DNA of 64,000 nt from CBDAKK01 sp965216965 (lineage in GTDB: Bacteria; Spirochaetota; Spirochaetia; WTKD01; G963693115): contig CBDCGX010000050.1 in assembly GCA_965216965.1 (NCBI GenBank), positions 62,001-126,000 of the forward strand. The letters run 5' to 3'. Below the pieces are notes generated by a model. That model saw only the letters and a program-made list of their open reading frames with translations. It did not search any database and was not told the DNA's origin. The position numbers and the translations under genes were made by a program. Of the stretch, positions 52,535 through 61,931 are shown in pieces (position 1 is the stretch's first letter; each line of letters begins with the position of its first letter).

Positions 52535-53327
52535 TTACTTAGAAAAGTGGAGCATGCTGTAAATATTAATCTGAAAGAGATTAGGAACTTCAGTAAATGC
52601 TCCCTTCTCTTTCCCAAAATAATAGCAAAACCTATACCTACATCTGCGATCTTAGAAATTCATTCTATATCACATTCCATAAAAATGTTGTATCAAATGG
52701 ACTATATGTTAAAGAAGTCGACATATCCATTCGTTCCTTCCATATTTCATCAAAAATATTTTCTTTCTTAAAAGGAATCTGTGCTCCATATTTTCTTATA
52801 AGAGGATCTGATGGATTTGCAATAACAGCAACCGAATTATTATCAAGTACTTTTCCAATTTTAAAAACAATTTATTTTTTTCCAAAAAAGCCATACCCAT
52901 AAAAGCAGAAAAAACCTCATTTCTGATATGTGTTTTAGTCACTCGTAACCCATCATCTTTTTTATCTATTTCAAGAGAAAGGAACACCCTGTTATCAAGA
53001 TCAAATAAGAATACCTTTTCTGTATAAGATATAGCCGAATACAGAAAAATCATAGCCTGAAGAAAAGTAACGGGAAAAATATTTGCATTTAGAATGGCAT
53101 CTTCTCGCAAGAAAGAACTATCAAACCGTTCTGTTATTGCAAAAGAAAGGTCAAATGATGTTTTTTTCTTCCCAGGTGGCTTTATATCTGAAACAACATT
53201 GCTTTCTGTACTTTTTTCACCATCAGAAATAGTGGGCGACGGATCTTGATTATTTGTGTTTGTGCATATGCATTAACAATGAGAAAAAGCAATGATATAT
53301 TTTATCATAAATATGTAATTTATTCAT
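52535..53327 (-). pseudogene. Decayed copy of the barrel-type protein gene, with a large internal deletion
   Basis: The minus strand from an ATG at 53327 to a stop at 52535 is a broken paralogue of the gene at 54992-56617. Matching pieces in order are: a frameshifted signal peptide ending NAYAQ, a Ser/Thr-rich linker, NANIFPVTFLQ (intact copy: NSFIIPVTFLQ), FDLDNRVF (FNIDNRVF), IRNEVFSAFMGMAF, IANPSDPLIRKYGAQIP (IATPSNPLVRVYGARLP), then directly FKKENIFDEIWKERMDM (FKKENVFSKVWKERIDI), and finally GAFTEVPNLFQINIYS with a last HFSK. Residues equivalent to about 205-462 of the intact protein are missing, and several frameshifts occur. It is 3 bases from the LolA-like gene before it, mirroring the intact pair. 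Confidence 0.85.
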
Positions 53328-53330
53328 AAT

Positions 53331-54143
53331 TTAAAACCTCTTTACCCCTTCCTGAGTAAACATTCTACCAGAAAGCAATGTTCTTTTCATCTTATTTATT
53401 TTTATAACTGTAGATTTATTCTCGTTTGTTTCATCTACAATTACTAACTCTTTTGCTATAATTTCACTTACAAGAAGCCCAAAACTCTTAAAATACATAA
53501 CTTTTAATAATCGTCCTGATGAGGTAAAAAACTCACTCTTAAGCGGTTTATAATCATTTTTACTTAGATATAAATTTATTGCATCGTATGCAACCCCAAT
53601 CTCTACTTTTTTAAGAGAAATTTTATACACATTCACATCCTCCAATACAACTTCTTCTAATTTAACAGGATCATACAATTCTGAAAAGTTAGTCGATGCA
53701 ACATCAGAATATGCCACTCCCCCTAATAATTGTTGTGTAGGGGATATTCTAATTGCATTTTCTGTTCCTTTTCTATAAAACCACATGCTATTTTCCTTTT
53801 GTAAAATAAATGTACCTACAGAATTTCCTGAAGTAATTTGAATAAGCGAATCCCTTGAAAACCCCTTCTCGTTCCTCTTCTTGTAAAAACGAACATATGT
53901 AATTATGTCAACTAAATCAACTTCTTTATCATCAACAAAACGCGTTATAGTGGAATATAGTACAAAATCTTTATAATTCTCCCCTCTATATTTGTCAGCC
54001 TTTCTTATATAATCTTTTGCTCTGTCAAAATCATCGTCACTTATCCCGTCGCTTAGAACTTTTCGACTATAAGCATTTACATCTTGTATATGAAAAGGAA
54101 AGAATATAAAAATACTTAATAATGTGAATATTATTTTTCTCAC
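53331..54143 (-). CDS. LolA-like periplasmic lipoprotein-sorting protein, copy 2
   Basis: 270 residues with a signal peptide ending near DVNA. The mature sequence matches the outer-membrane lipoprotein-sorting (LolA-type DUF4292-like) pattern: RAKDYIRKADKYRGENYKDF, GTFILQKENSMWFYRKGTEN, ISPTQQLLGGVAYSDVAST and NLYLSKNDYKPLKSEFFTSS GRLLKVMYF-type strands. It is closely related throughout to the gene at 56630-57439, so the pair arose by duplication. It is predicted to carry lipid-modified or hydrophobic cargo across the periplasm. Its partner barrel gene immediately downstream is a pseudogene, so this copy may have lost its original role. Confidence 0.8.
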   Translation of the reverse strand: MRKIIFTLLSIFIFFPFHIQDVNAYSRKVLSDGISDDDFDRAKDYIRKADKYRGENYKDFVLYSTITRFVDDKEVDLVDIITYVRFYKKRNEKGFSRDSLIQITSGNSVGTFILQKENSMWFYRKGTENAIRISPTQQLLGGVAYSDVASTNFSELYDPVKLEEVVLEDVNVYKISLKKVEIGVAYDAINLYLSKNDYKPLKSEFFTSSGRLLKVMYFKSFGLLVSEIIAKELVIVDETNENKSTVIKINKMKRTLLSGRMFTQEGVKRF

Positions 54144-54279
54144 AACAAAACATTCCTTTGTAACATAATATTAATTATAACAAAAACCACAAATAATCTA
54201 CATATCTATTTTCTACTAAATGTATAATCTTTTAAGCATTATTTTCTAACAAAACAACACCTACAACAATTAAGTCGCT

Positions 54280-54945
54280 CTATAACTGAAGTTTCTCTAT
54301 TATTTTCTCTATTTTTTCTTTTTGAGTAAGCTCTTTTACCACGCTTCTTCCCGACATAGCAACTCCTAAAATCTCAGTCTTTGTAACTACATCAATAGAA
54401 TCTAAGTCTGTAGTTCTGACCCAGTCATATACAAAATTGATATCAACATTTATATCTTTTTTTCTTTGAAAAATACCAGGCAAATTTATATAGTTTATAA
54501 ACCGATACATTCTTATGATTACATCATCAGGGTATTTTCCTACTAATTCAGTAAAAATATCTGTTCCCTCCTGAATATATTTAACAGCAGCAATAACTCT
54601 CCGATCTCTATTAGATACAGATGCAAGCTGGAATTTTATTTGAGCAAGCGTAAGACGCATATACTTATCATCTCGTTGTGCAAGATATTCCTCCGCCTTC
54701 TCTTTTATGTCTTCTAATAATTTCTTGTTTTTTCCTTTTTGAATATTTCGCTGCTGAGATAATGTGCTATTAACATATTCACGTATTAAACCTAAATCTT
54801 CAGGGGTTTTCTCTAGTTGTTTCTGAAGTTCCTTTATTTCTAATGATACTTTTCCTTTTTCTTTTTGACACGCCACAAAAAAAACTACTACAGCAATAAA
54901 TATAAAAAATATTCTAACCTTCTTCCATATAAGATTGTTTGTCAT
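54280..54945 (-). CDS. Lipoprotein with helical repeats, function unknown
   Basis: From MTNNLIWKKVRIFFIFIAVV the protein has about 221 residues. AAGGAGG lies at the right distance for the ATG at 54945, so the GTG three codons earlier is rejected. The signal peptide ends VVVFFVAC, lipidation at about Cys26. The mature part is alpha-helical and charged (EIKELQKQLEKTPEDLGLIR; LAQIKFQLASVSNRDRRVIA), resembling a degenerate TPR solenoid like other small lipoproteins that accompany outer-membrane machines. It lies between the two LolA-like/barrel gene pairs in the operon. Confidence 0.7.
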   Translation of the reverse strand: MTNNLIWKKVRIFFIFIAVVVFFVACQKEKGKVSLEIKELQKQLEKTPEDLGLIREYVNSTLSQQRNIQKGKNKKLLEDIKEKAEEYLAQRDDKYMRLTLAQIKFQLASVSNRDRRVIAAVKYIQEGTDIFTELVGKYPDDVIIRMYRFINYINLPGIFQRKKDINVDINFVYDWVRTTDLDSIDVVTKTEILGVAMSGRSVVKELTQKEKIEKIIEKLQL

Positions 54946-54991
54946 ATAAAACACCTCCTTCTATGTTTACACTAATTCTTATTATACATCC

Positions 54992-56617
54992 TTACTTATA
55001 AAAATGTACTGTTGTATAAATACTATATTGAAATATACTAGGAATCTCGGTAAATGTTCCCCTTGACCTTCCAAAATAATATGTAAAACCCATTCCTACA
55101 TCCAAAAAATTTGAAAGCCATTCTACCTCCGTATTCCATGCAAAGGTCGTGTCAAACGGGCTATATATTAAAGAAATTAATATATCTATTCGTTCTTTCC
55201 ATACTTTGCTGAAAACATTCTCTTTCTTAAAACGTAAAAATAAATACAGAGGTCTTACTTTAAGTGGATTATAATTACTTACTATAGCACCAAGCAGTCC
55301 TTTATACGCACCCGATAGATCACGAATAGATGACAATGCATATTGGTTTAATGTAGTATAAGCACCTACTATTTCCCTTACTCCAGAAAGATAACTATCC
55401 CATTCATTGTCTAATAAACCATGTCCATTATAATAAATTTCAAAAAGAAGAGAAAACAATGCCTCTCCGTCTTTAACTGGTGTTGTTGTCAATCCGAGAA
55501 CACCTTCAAAGTACACTCCATTAGGATCTTTTCTCTCTAAAATATAATTAGAAATAGAAGGGATATTATTAGATAATGATAACATTAGAGTACTCCCCTC
55601 CTTTGTAAGTACAGGTAATTTGTTTTCAAACGTTACAGAACTGTCAAAATGAAACGTTATATATTCTCCTACATTTGCCGAAAGTGCTACGCCAACAAAA
55701 GGATTATTATCATAAAAGAATGTAATTGTAGGGGTAACTTGAGAAAAATACGTAAGTGTAAATGAAGTGAGAAAAGAATGATATGGCCGATCAAATTCTT
55801 TAATATTTAATTCTAGTTTTGGAAGGTAGGCTTGTCGTAATACAAACCATGGCAAGGCAAGCTCAAAATCCACCATCCAACTCCCCACTTTATTTCGTGT
55901 TCTACTTCCTCTAAGAAAAACACTTCCGCTTCCAATTTCTTGATAAGAAGATGCAGTAGAGATATTTTGAATAGAAATTGTAGGGAATATTTTATCTCGA
56001 GCCCAAGGCAATCGAGCTCCGTATACTCTTACAAGAGGGTTTGACGGAGTTGCAATAAAAGAAACCGAAGTATTATTAAGTAATTTTCCTATCTTAAAAG
56101 TAATCTGTTTTTCCCAAAAAGATAATCCTAAAGCAGTAGAGAAAAGCTCATTTCTTACATATGTGAGTAGATCCATTGACTCAATTTTCTCTCCATTCCC
56201 TCTTAATTGGGAAAATACCCTATTATCAATATTAAAAAAGAATGGGCCTCCCGTAAAATATAACGCTGTATCTAACAATATCGTTCCTTGTAGGAAGGTA
56301 ACTGGAATAATAAAAGAATTAATAATAAAATTATTCTGCGTAACAATACTGTCATTTTGCGATGTCAACGAAAAGGAAAAATTAAACGACGGCTTGGGAT
56401 GATATAATGGTGCTTGTGAAGTATCCTCTCTGTTTTTTTCATTATCAGCAGTCTTCTTAGCAGAGGTGTCAACTGTAGGCTCATCAACACTACCAGAAAT
56501 AGTGGATGGGCTTGTATCTAAGAATAATGTATCTGGATTATCCGCTTGAGAATATACATTTTTAGCAAGATATATGCTCCCAGCAAAAAACAGTACTATG
56601 TATAAAATATACCTCAA
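54992..56617 (-). CDS. Predicted outer-membrane beta-barrel protein
   Basis: 541 residues. Signal peptide (ILYIVLFFAGSIYLAKN) cleaved near VYSQ, then a Ser/Thr/Asp/Pro-rich linker to about residue 75, then alternating strands throughout: SFNFSFSLTSQNDS, FIIPVTFLQGTILLDTALYF, SFLTSFTLTYFSQVTPTITF, EGVLGLTTTPVKDGEALFSL, and a closing IFQYSIYTTVHFYK. No family name is certain. It follows the LolA-like gene by 12 bases. A decayed paralogue lies at 52535-53327, also after a LolA-like gene, so barrel and carrier were duplicated together. The barrel could be cargo or receptor of the ABC-LolA system; that is inference. Confidence 0.75.
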   Translation of the reverse strand: MRYILYIVLFFAGSIYLAKNVYSQADNPDTLFLDTSPSTISGSVDEPTVDTSAKKTADNEKNREDTSQAPLYHPKPSFNFSFSLTSQNDSIVTQNNFIINSFIIPVTFLQGTILLDTALYFTGGPFFFNIDNRVFSQLRGNGEKIESMDLLTYVRNELFSTALGLSFWEKQITFKIGKLLNNTSVSFIATPSNPLVRVYGARLPWARDKIFPTISIQNISTASSYQEIGSGSVFLRGSRTRNKVGSWMVDFELALPWFVLRQAYLPKLELNIKEFDRPYHSFLTSFTLTYFSQVTPTITFFYDNNPFVGVALSANVGEYITFHFDSSVTFENKLPVLTKEGSTLMLSLSNNIPSISNYILERKDPNGVYFEGVLGLTTTPVKDGEALFSLLFEIYYNGHGLLDNEWDSYLSGVREIVGAYTTLNQYALSSIRDLSGAYKGLLGAIVSNYNPLKVRPLYLFLRFKKENVFSKVWKERIDILISLIYSPFDTTFAWNTEVEWLSNFLDVGMGFTYYFGRSRGTFTEIPSIFQYSIYTTVHFYK

Positions 56618-56629
56618 TGTCCTTATACC

Positions 56630-57439
56630 CTAGAATTTTCTCATTCCTTCTTGAGTAAACATTGCACTCGGAAATGAAGTTCTTTCTATTTTATTCGTCT
56701 TTATAATAGTGACTTCCTTTTTCTTTATTGCGTCTACAATAACTAATTCTCTCGCTATAGTTCCACTTAAAAAAGGACGAAACTTTCTAAAATACATTAT
56801 TTTTAATAACCGCCCCGATGGAGTAAAAAATTCACTCTTAAGCGGTCTATAATCATCCTGTCTCAAGTATAAATTGATGGTATCATATGCAACACCAATT
56901 TCTACTTTTTTAAGAATAATTTTATACGTATCTATATCTCCTAAAGCAACTTTTTCTAATTTAATAGGATCATAGAATTTTGAGAAATTGGTTGACGAAA
57001 CATCAGAATACGATGAACTCCCTAATAATCGCTGTGCGGGAGATATTCTAATTACATTTGCTGACCCCTTTTTATAAAACCACATATTGCTCCCTTTTTG
57101 CAAAACAAGAGTACCCGCAGATTTACCCGTAGTCATTTGAACTAGCGAATCTCTTGAGTATTCTTGTTCATTCTTTCTTTTATAAAAATGTATATATACA
57201 GTTGCATCAAGTGAGTTTATTATTTTTTTATCAACAAGGCTCGTTATAGTTAAATAAAGTATAAAATCCCTATAATTCTCTCCCCTATATTTATCGGCTT
57301 TCTTTAGGTAGTCTCTTGCTTTGTCAAAATCATCATCACTTATTTCATCACTTGCAACTCTCCTATCATAAGCACTCGCATCTACTATAGAAAGAAAAAA
57401 TATAGTGATACCCATCACTATATATAGTACGTTTCTCAT
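56630..57439 (-). CDS. LolA-like periplasmic lipoprotein-sorting protein, copy 1
   Basis: 269 residues with a signal peptide (NVLYIVMGITIFFLSIVDAS, cleavage near ASA). KARDYLKKADKYRGENYRDF, GTLVLQKGSNMWFYKKGSAN, VIRISPAQRLLGSSSYSDVS and NLYLRQDDYRPLKSEFFTPS give the half-barrel pattern of outer-membrane lipoprotein-sorting proteins. It comes directly after genes for a LolC/E-type permease and LolD-type ATPase, the arrangement expected for a Lol-like release and carrier pathway. The ribosome site AGGAGGA precedes the ATG. Confidence 0.82.
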   Translation of the reverse strand: MRNVLYIVMGITIFFLSIVDASAYDRRVASDEISDDDFDKARDYLKKADKYRGENYRDFILYLTITSLVDKKIINSLDATVYIHFYKRKNEQEYSRDSLVQMTTGKSAGTLVLQKGSNMWFYKKGSANVIRISPAQRLLGSSSYSDVSSTNFSKFYDPIKLEKVALGDIDTYKIILKKVEIGVAYDTINLYLRQDDYRPLKSEFFTPSGRLLKIMYFRKFRPFLSGTIARELVIVDAIKKKEVTIIKTNKIERTSFPSAMFTQEGMRKF

Positions 57440-57470
57440 AATTAAATATTCCTCCTATTGTTTTTAGTAA

Positions 57471-58817
57471 TTATACAAACCGCAAACAATCTATTATTTT
57501 CTGCCTTGCTGCCCATAACGAAGGAAACAAAGTCGATACAAAAGATATCCCAATAGCTGAGAGGGAACTTACTACAAATAATTTCATCCCTTCAAAGTTA
57601 ATATAAGGAATAAGGTTCAATGGATATCCAGTTGATCCTCCCGGAGGAGGTGACATTTCTACCTTTAGCAACGCTACAATATATCCTATTAAGAATGATA
57701 TTATTATCCCCAATATTACTCCTAAAAGACCAAGAATAGTTCCTTCAATGAGTACCATGCCCACAAGAGATCTCCTCTTCATCCCTATAGCTCTCAACGT
57801 TCCAAACTCACCAAATCGTTCAAAAACACTCATAGACATAGTGTTAAGTATTAAAAACAATATGAGTATAAAGAACATTGTACTTATAACCACAAATATA
57901 CCACTAAACAAATCTACCACTTGTTTATAAAAGTCTTGTAGATCGTACCAATTAAATAATTCAAGCCCCCATTCTGGATGCTGTGAAAGAACAGTCCTCA
58001 TTATAGCTTCTGCTTTTTCTGTGTTTTCTGTAGCATTGAGCAAAATAATTATCTTGTTTACGCCTTGTGTAAAAAGAAGCTCTTGGGCAAATTGTATATC
58101 TGTTTTTATTATTACATCACCATAATCTTTTGAAAAAGGCCTAACAATTCCTCGAATAGTTGCATCAAGTACATTAATTCCACCATCTCTCATAGTTGTA
58201 AGTATAGTAGTAACATTTCCCGTTGAAATAGAAAGCTGCTTTGCAAGACCTGAACCTATCACTATTTCGTACGGTTTTTTTTCACTAAGAGATCTCCCCT
58301 CTTCATATAAATCTGAAACTGCAAACAACTTATCTTTTTCTGATTCTACCGCAGTTGCTATAAAATTAAGCGTTTTATCTCCATTAGATATAAGACCGCT
58401 AAACTGACTTTGTACTGTCATAAGACTCACGTGTTGCATTAGCTCTTCGTTGCTACGCAAGCTCTCAATTATTTCTTTACTATTATCTATAAGATACTCA
58501 GTAGGGATAGCGCTTCCCTTTTCATAATATCCTTTTTTCATATATTGAAGATGTCCTGTTCTACTATAAATACTTGTTTCTCTTAATCCAACAAACATAT
58601 TTAAAAAATATGTGCCCACTACAATAGTTCCCGAGACTGCTCCGATTATAGCAATAACAGTAATAATACTCCGTCGTTTATTCCTAAATACGTTTCTTAT
58701 TGCAAGTTTCACCTTTGACACGTCTTTAATAATCATTATGAGTAAAAACACCAATACCCCTAGCCCAATTACCGACATAAACCATTGTACTTTTATATAA
58801 TCAAGACCTAACTTCAT
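57471..58817 (-). CDS. LolC/E-type (FtsX/MacB-fold) ABC permease
   Basis: 448 residues. An extra N-terminal helix (WFMSVIGLGVLVFLLIMIIK) precedes the canonical start KLAIRNVFRNKRRSIITVIA, a large periplasmic domain (residues ~75-290), then three C-terminal helices with NTMSMSVFERFGEFGTLRAI (the cytoplasmic coupling helix) and GTILGLLGVILGIIISFLIG. Such type VII permeases extract lipoproteins or drive periplasmic work rather than simple transport. Its stop lies one base from the start of the ATPase gene's end, giving tight coupling (ATPase first, permease second). Confidence 0.9.
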   Translation of the reverse strand: MKLGLDYIKVQWFMSVIGLGVLVFLLIMIIKDVSKVKLAIRNVFRNKRRSIITVIAIIGAVSGTIVVGTYFLNMFVGLRETSIYSRTGHLQYMKKGYYEKGSAIPTEYLIDNSKEIIESLRSNEELMQHVSLMTVQSQFSGLISNGDKTLNFIATAVESEKDKLFAVSDLYEEGRSLSEKKPYEIVIGSGLAKQLSISTGNVTTILTTMRDGGINVLDATIRGIVRPFSKDYGDVIIKTDIQFAQELLFTQGVNKIIILLNATENTEKAEAIMRTVLSQHPEWGLELFNWYDLQDFYKQVVDLFSGIFVVISTMFFILILFLILNTMSMSVFERFGEFGTLRAIGMKRRSLVGMVLIEGTILGLLGVILGIIISFLIGYIVALLKVEMSPPPGGSTGYPLNLIPYINFEGMKLFVVSSLSAIGISFVSTLFPSLWAARQKIIDCLRFV

Positions 58818-58818
58818 T

Positions 58819-59511
58819 CTATTCTCTATTATTTCCTTGTTTTTCTATATCAATAATACGTCCATCTTCCATCTTATATATCTCATCAACATAATCAAAA
58901 AACCGTGGATCATGTGTTGCAAATATAAATGTAGTATGGAATTCTTTCTGTAAAGATTTCATAATATCCATTATTCTATAACTTGTTTTTGTGTCAAGAT
59001 TCGCAGTAGGTTCATCGGCAATAACAATAATAGGGCGTATAACTAAAGCTCGTGCAATAGCCACCCTTTGCCTTTGGCCACCAGATAATTCATTGGGCTT
59101 ATGTTTCATCCATTTTAAAAGCCCCACATATTCTATCATTTGCAATGCTCGTTCTTTTATTTCTTTTTGTGGAATTCTAGCAAGGGTTAATGGATATGCT
59201 ACATTCTCCAATATATTAAGCACAGGTATAAGATTAAAACTCTGAAATATAAATCCTATACTTTTTCCTCTAAACTCAGTGAGATCATTATCTCTCATTT
59301 TCTTTATGTCCTTATCTTTGATAAAGACTTCACCCTTAGTAGGAATATCTATACATCCAATAATATTAAGAAGCGTTGTTTTTCCACATCCTGAAGGACC
59401 TACAAAACTAGAAAACCTCCCTTCTTTCAACTCTATATTAACACCCTGCAATGCTTGTACTTGAACCTTTCCGAGCTCATATGTTCTGCATACATTCTTC
59501 AGCATAACCAT
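58819..59511 (-). CDS. LolD/MacB-type ABC ATPase
   Basis: 230 residues with VGPSGCGKTTLLNIIGCID (Walker A), FIFQSFNLIPVLNILENV (Q loop and the MacB/LolD-specific sequence), NELSGGQRQRVAIARALV (signature), IVIADEPTANLD (Walker B) and FATHDPRFFDYVD (H loop). It energises the adjacent FtsX-type permease. It starts 3 bases after the TPR-like gene ends, so any frameshift upstream could reduce its translation by uncoupling. Confidence 0.93.
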   Translation of the reverse strand: MVMLKNVCRTYELGKVQVQALQGVNIELKEGRFSSFVGPSGCGKTTLLNIIGCIDIPTKGEVFIKDKDIKKMRDNDLTEFRGKSIGFIFQSFNLIPVLNILENVAYPLTLARIPQKEIKERALQMIEYVGLLKWMKHKPNELSGGQRQRVAIARALVIRPIIVIADEPTANLDTKTSYRIMDIMKSLQKEFHTTFIFATHDPRFFDYVDEIYKMEDGRIIDIEKQGNNRE

Positions 59512-59514
59512 ATA

Positions 59515-60298
59515 CTACTGTCCTCCAAGTAATTCCTTTTTTATCGTAATACGTTCTTTCATTTGAGAAGTATACGCTGCCTTTAAAGCAACATTCAAAC
59601 TTCTTTGTGCTGCAGAGATTTTTCCTCTTGCAATATAATAAGTTGAATATGATATGTATACTGATGCAATTAAATCGCCATATTGTTTTGTTAATTTTGC
59701 CTTCTTAAAATAGTACAATGCCGTACGTAAGTTTTTTTTCCCTTCTTCTGTAATTTCTAAAAACTCAGGTGCACTAGCTAAAACAGTTCCCCTTAAAAAA
59801 ACAATATACCCAATACCTAAATAATTTTCTTTCTCATTCCTTGAAAGTTCTTGTATTGCATCATCCATTTTTGCAATCCCATTGGTAAGTAGCTTTATCT
59901 TTTTTGATGGCATTGGCTTTGATATAGCCCCACCCCAATTTGCTTCTGCAACTCCTATCCAAGCAAGAACAATGGGATTCCTAAGTGTTTCAACATTTTG
60001 ATATATCTCATCAAAATACTCCAATGCTTGTTGGGCTTTTTTCCCCCCCCCCTACCTCTTGTGCCTCTCTAAACAACAATATGGCTCTTTCATATTTATC
60101 CATGTCTACAAGAGGATCATCACCAAGCTCACTTAGTCTTTCTTGTCTTTCATCGCTATTCTCACTTATATTAATACTTATAAACTGTATATATTTGTAG
60201 TTTGCATTGGGATCTTTAGCTTGTGCTCCAAAAGACAACAATACAAAAAACGTACTTATTATAATCATACATATAATTCTATATTTTACTTTTTTCAT
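59515..60298 (-). pseudogene. Exported TPR-like protein, frame interrupted at a G10 tract (phase-variable candidate)
   Basis: Two frames together give a 260-residue exported protein. The first part (from 60298) has a signal peptide ending near FGAQA and DKYERAILLFREAQEVGGG. The second (to 59515) continues QALEYFDEIYQNVETLRNPI, YLGIGYIVFLRGTVLASAPE, then LRTALYYFKKAKLTKQYGDL, typical of tetratricopeptide helices. On the coding strand the run GTA-G10-AAAAAA puts them out of frame; with nine G residues the reading is EVGGGKKAQQALEYF and the whole ORF is open. The gene sits between the Omp85-like barrel and the ABC ATPase. It is probably a periplasmic adaptor of the system, switched on or off by slippage. 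Confidence 0.8.
60043..60052 (-). repeat. Ten-base G homopolymer (C on the plus strand) inside the TPR-like gene
   Basis: The longest G/C homopolymer seen in this AT-rich window lies inside a coding region. Nine G residues keep the frame; ten break it. G runs of this length are well-known phase-variation sites in Treponema pallidum and other host-associated bacteria. Confidence 0.9.
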
Positions 60299-60310
60299 AT
60301 ATACCTCTTA

Positions 60311-61817
60311 TTATTTTCTATTTACAACAGCTATTGAATACGAAATATTACTGCCATCCTTATTACCAAGGAGCGTTCCACTTATTCCTATAGCAAGCTC
60401 CGCCGTAAGGTTAACAGGATCAAAAAAATGGAATCGTACTCCTGGACCTATAGTATGTCGAGTGTTTTCTGCTAACTGCATAATATCATTTGCTGCTGAT
60501 GCAACGTCATAAAACACAAATGCTTCAAAAGCAAACACTCCAGCTCTCACAATTCCTAAACGATACTCAAGACTCGTAGAATACCCATAATCTCCTATAC
60601 TTACTGAATCTACCAAGAGATCCTCTTGAAATTAGATCAATAAGCATTCCTTCTTTAAAATAGAACCCTCTACGTACGTTAACCTTTGCTATATGTGGTC
60701 TATATCCGGGAACAAACGCCTGCATTACAGGAGAAGCAAATGCCCCCTTAAAAGAAAAAGCATGCTGTATTCCCCAAAAAAAACTGACCTGTGCTTGAAA
60801 ATCAGCACCTATCATATCAAATAATGTATATTTTTCATATGATGTTTTTCTTGCATACCCTATGATATAAGGAATTTTTATTTCTATGTAGTCTCTAAAA
60901 AACCCGCCTTCTTTGAAAGTAACTTCATAATCTAATATGTTTCTAAAATCAATACTACTACTAGTGGTCTGAGGTAGTGGCATTCCCGCATCAATAATTT
61001 CTTGCTCACTCTTAACTTTTTTTATACCACTATGTCCAAATATTCCTACACCAAAGCTATACTTTAGCGTTGGATGAAGATTTATGCCCGGAAGCACTTC
61101 TATTCCATATAGATATGTTTGGGCAAGAAGTCCTCCTTTTATTAAATCTAAAGAAGGGAAAATCCAATATGCCAAAAATCGAGAATAAATACTAAACCCT
61201 ATTCTTGCAAAATCAGTTTTTTTACTTCTAGGAATATGAGCTAGAGATTGGAATACCAGCTCTTGTCTGTTTACTCCTGCATACGAATCAAATATTATTT
61301 TGTACTTTGGAGTTCTTATGCCAAAATAACCATACAAATACCCACCCCCAAAAGCATAGCCAAAACTGCGTTCAAAAATAAAATATACCTTTGCTATTCT
61401 AGGTCCGCCATCATCTTGTTTTTCAACTACTATATCATATGTATTATCACTATAAAAAAATGGAGACAAAGATATTCGTATTGATGAAAACCTTATTTTC
61501 TGCTTAAGACGACCAACAGACATTATATCTCCTCTACGAAAAGATATGTACTGCATAACAGTACTAATATCAATTTTAGATTTTGATATTTTTTTAGGAA
61601 CAGGGTTGATTATAATTTCTCCTCCCGTTATGAAAATAATAGATTCTACCTGTATTTTCTCATTATTAGGAATAGAATCCAATGATAAAGTGTCTTCCTC
61701 ATCTATAGACTTAATTAAATCAAAAAATGAAGTTGTATCTTCTGTCTGAGAATATGCGGGTTCAACTACCACAATAATGATAATTATATATATGATATAC
61801 GTATAGAATATTCTCAT
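60311..61817 (-). pseudogene. Omp85-like (single-POTRA) outer-membrane barrel, frameshifted near its C-terminus
   Basis: About 501 residues when one base near 60600-60640 is ignored. The N-terminus is a signal peptide ending near EPAYS. A single POTRA-like domain follows (VESIIFITGGEIIIN, YISFRRGDIMSVGRLKQKIR, IRISLSPFFYSDNTYDIVVE), then a beta barrel (GYAFGGGYLYGYFGIRTPKY, SFFWGIQHAFSFKGAFASPV, REGFYFKEGM-like end). The first frame stops after GRFSKYRRLWVFYES; the second gives SVSIGDYGYSTSLEYRLGIV and the last strands (FEAFVFYDVAS, GPGVRFHFFDPVNLTAELAI). Omp85 proteins insert or secrete outer-membrane proteins. It is the first gene of the operon, 12 bases before the TPR-like gene. Confidence 0.75.
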
Positions 61818-61931
61818 TTTATCATTAACTCCCGCTTTATTAGAAATACACAGATATTTTTTAAATTAAAGACACCCATCATGTTTTAGATATAATCTCT
61901 TTAAGTATATATTTTTTATATAAGCACCCAT

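Noticed and set aside
52529..52902. Plus-strand frames over the decayed barrel gene
   Set aside because: The minus strand of the same bases aligns with the intact barrel protein, so these are shadows.
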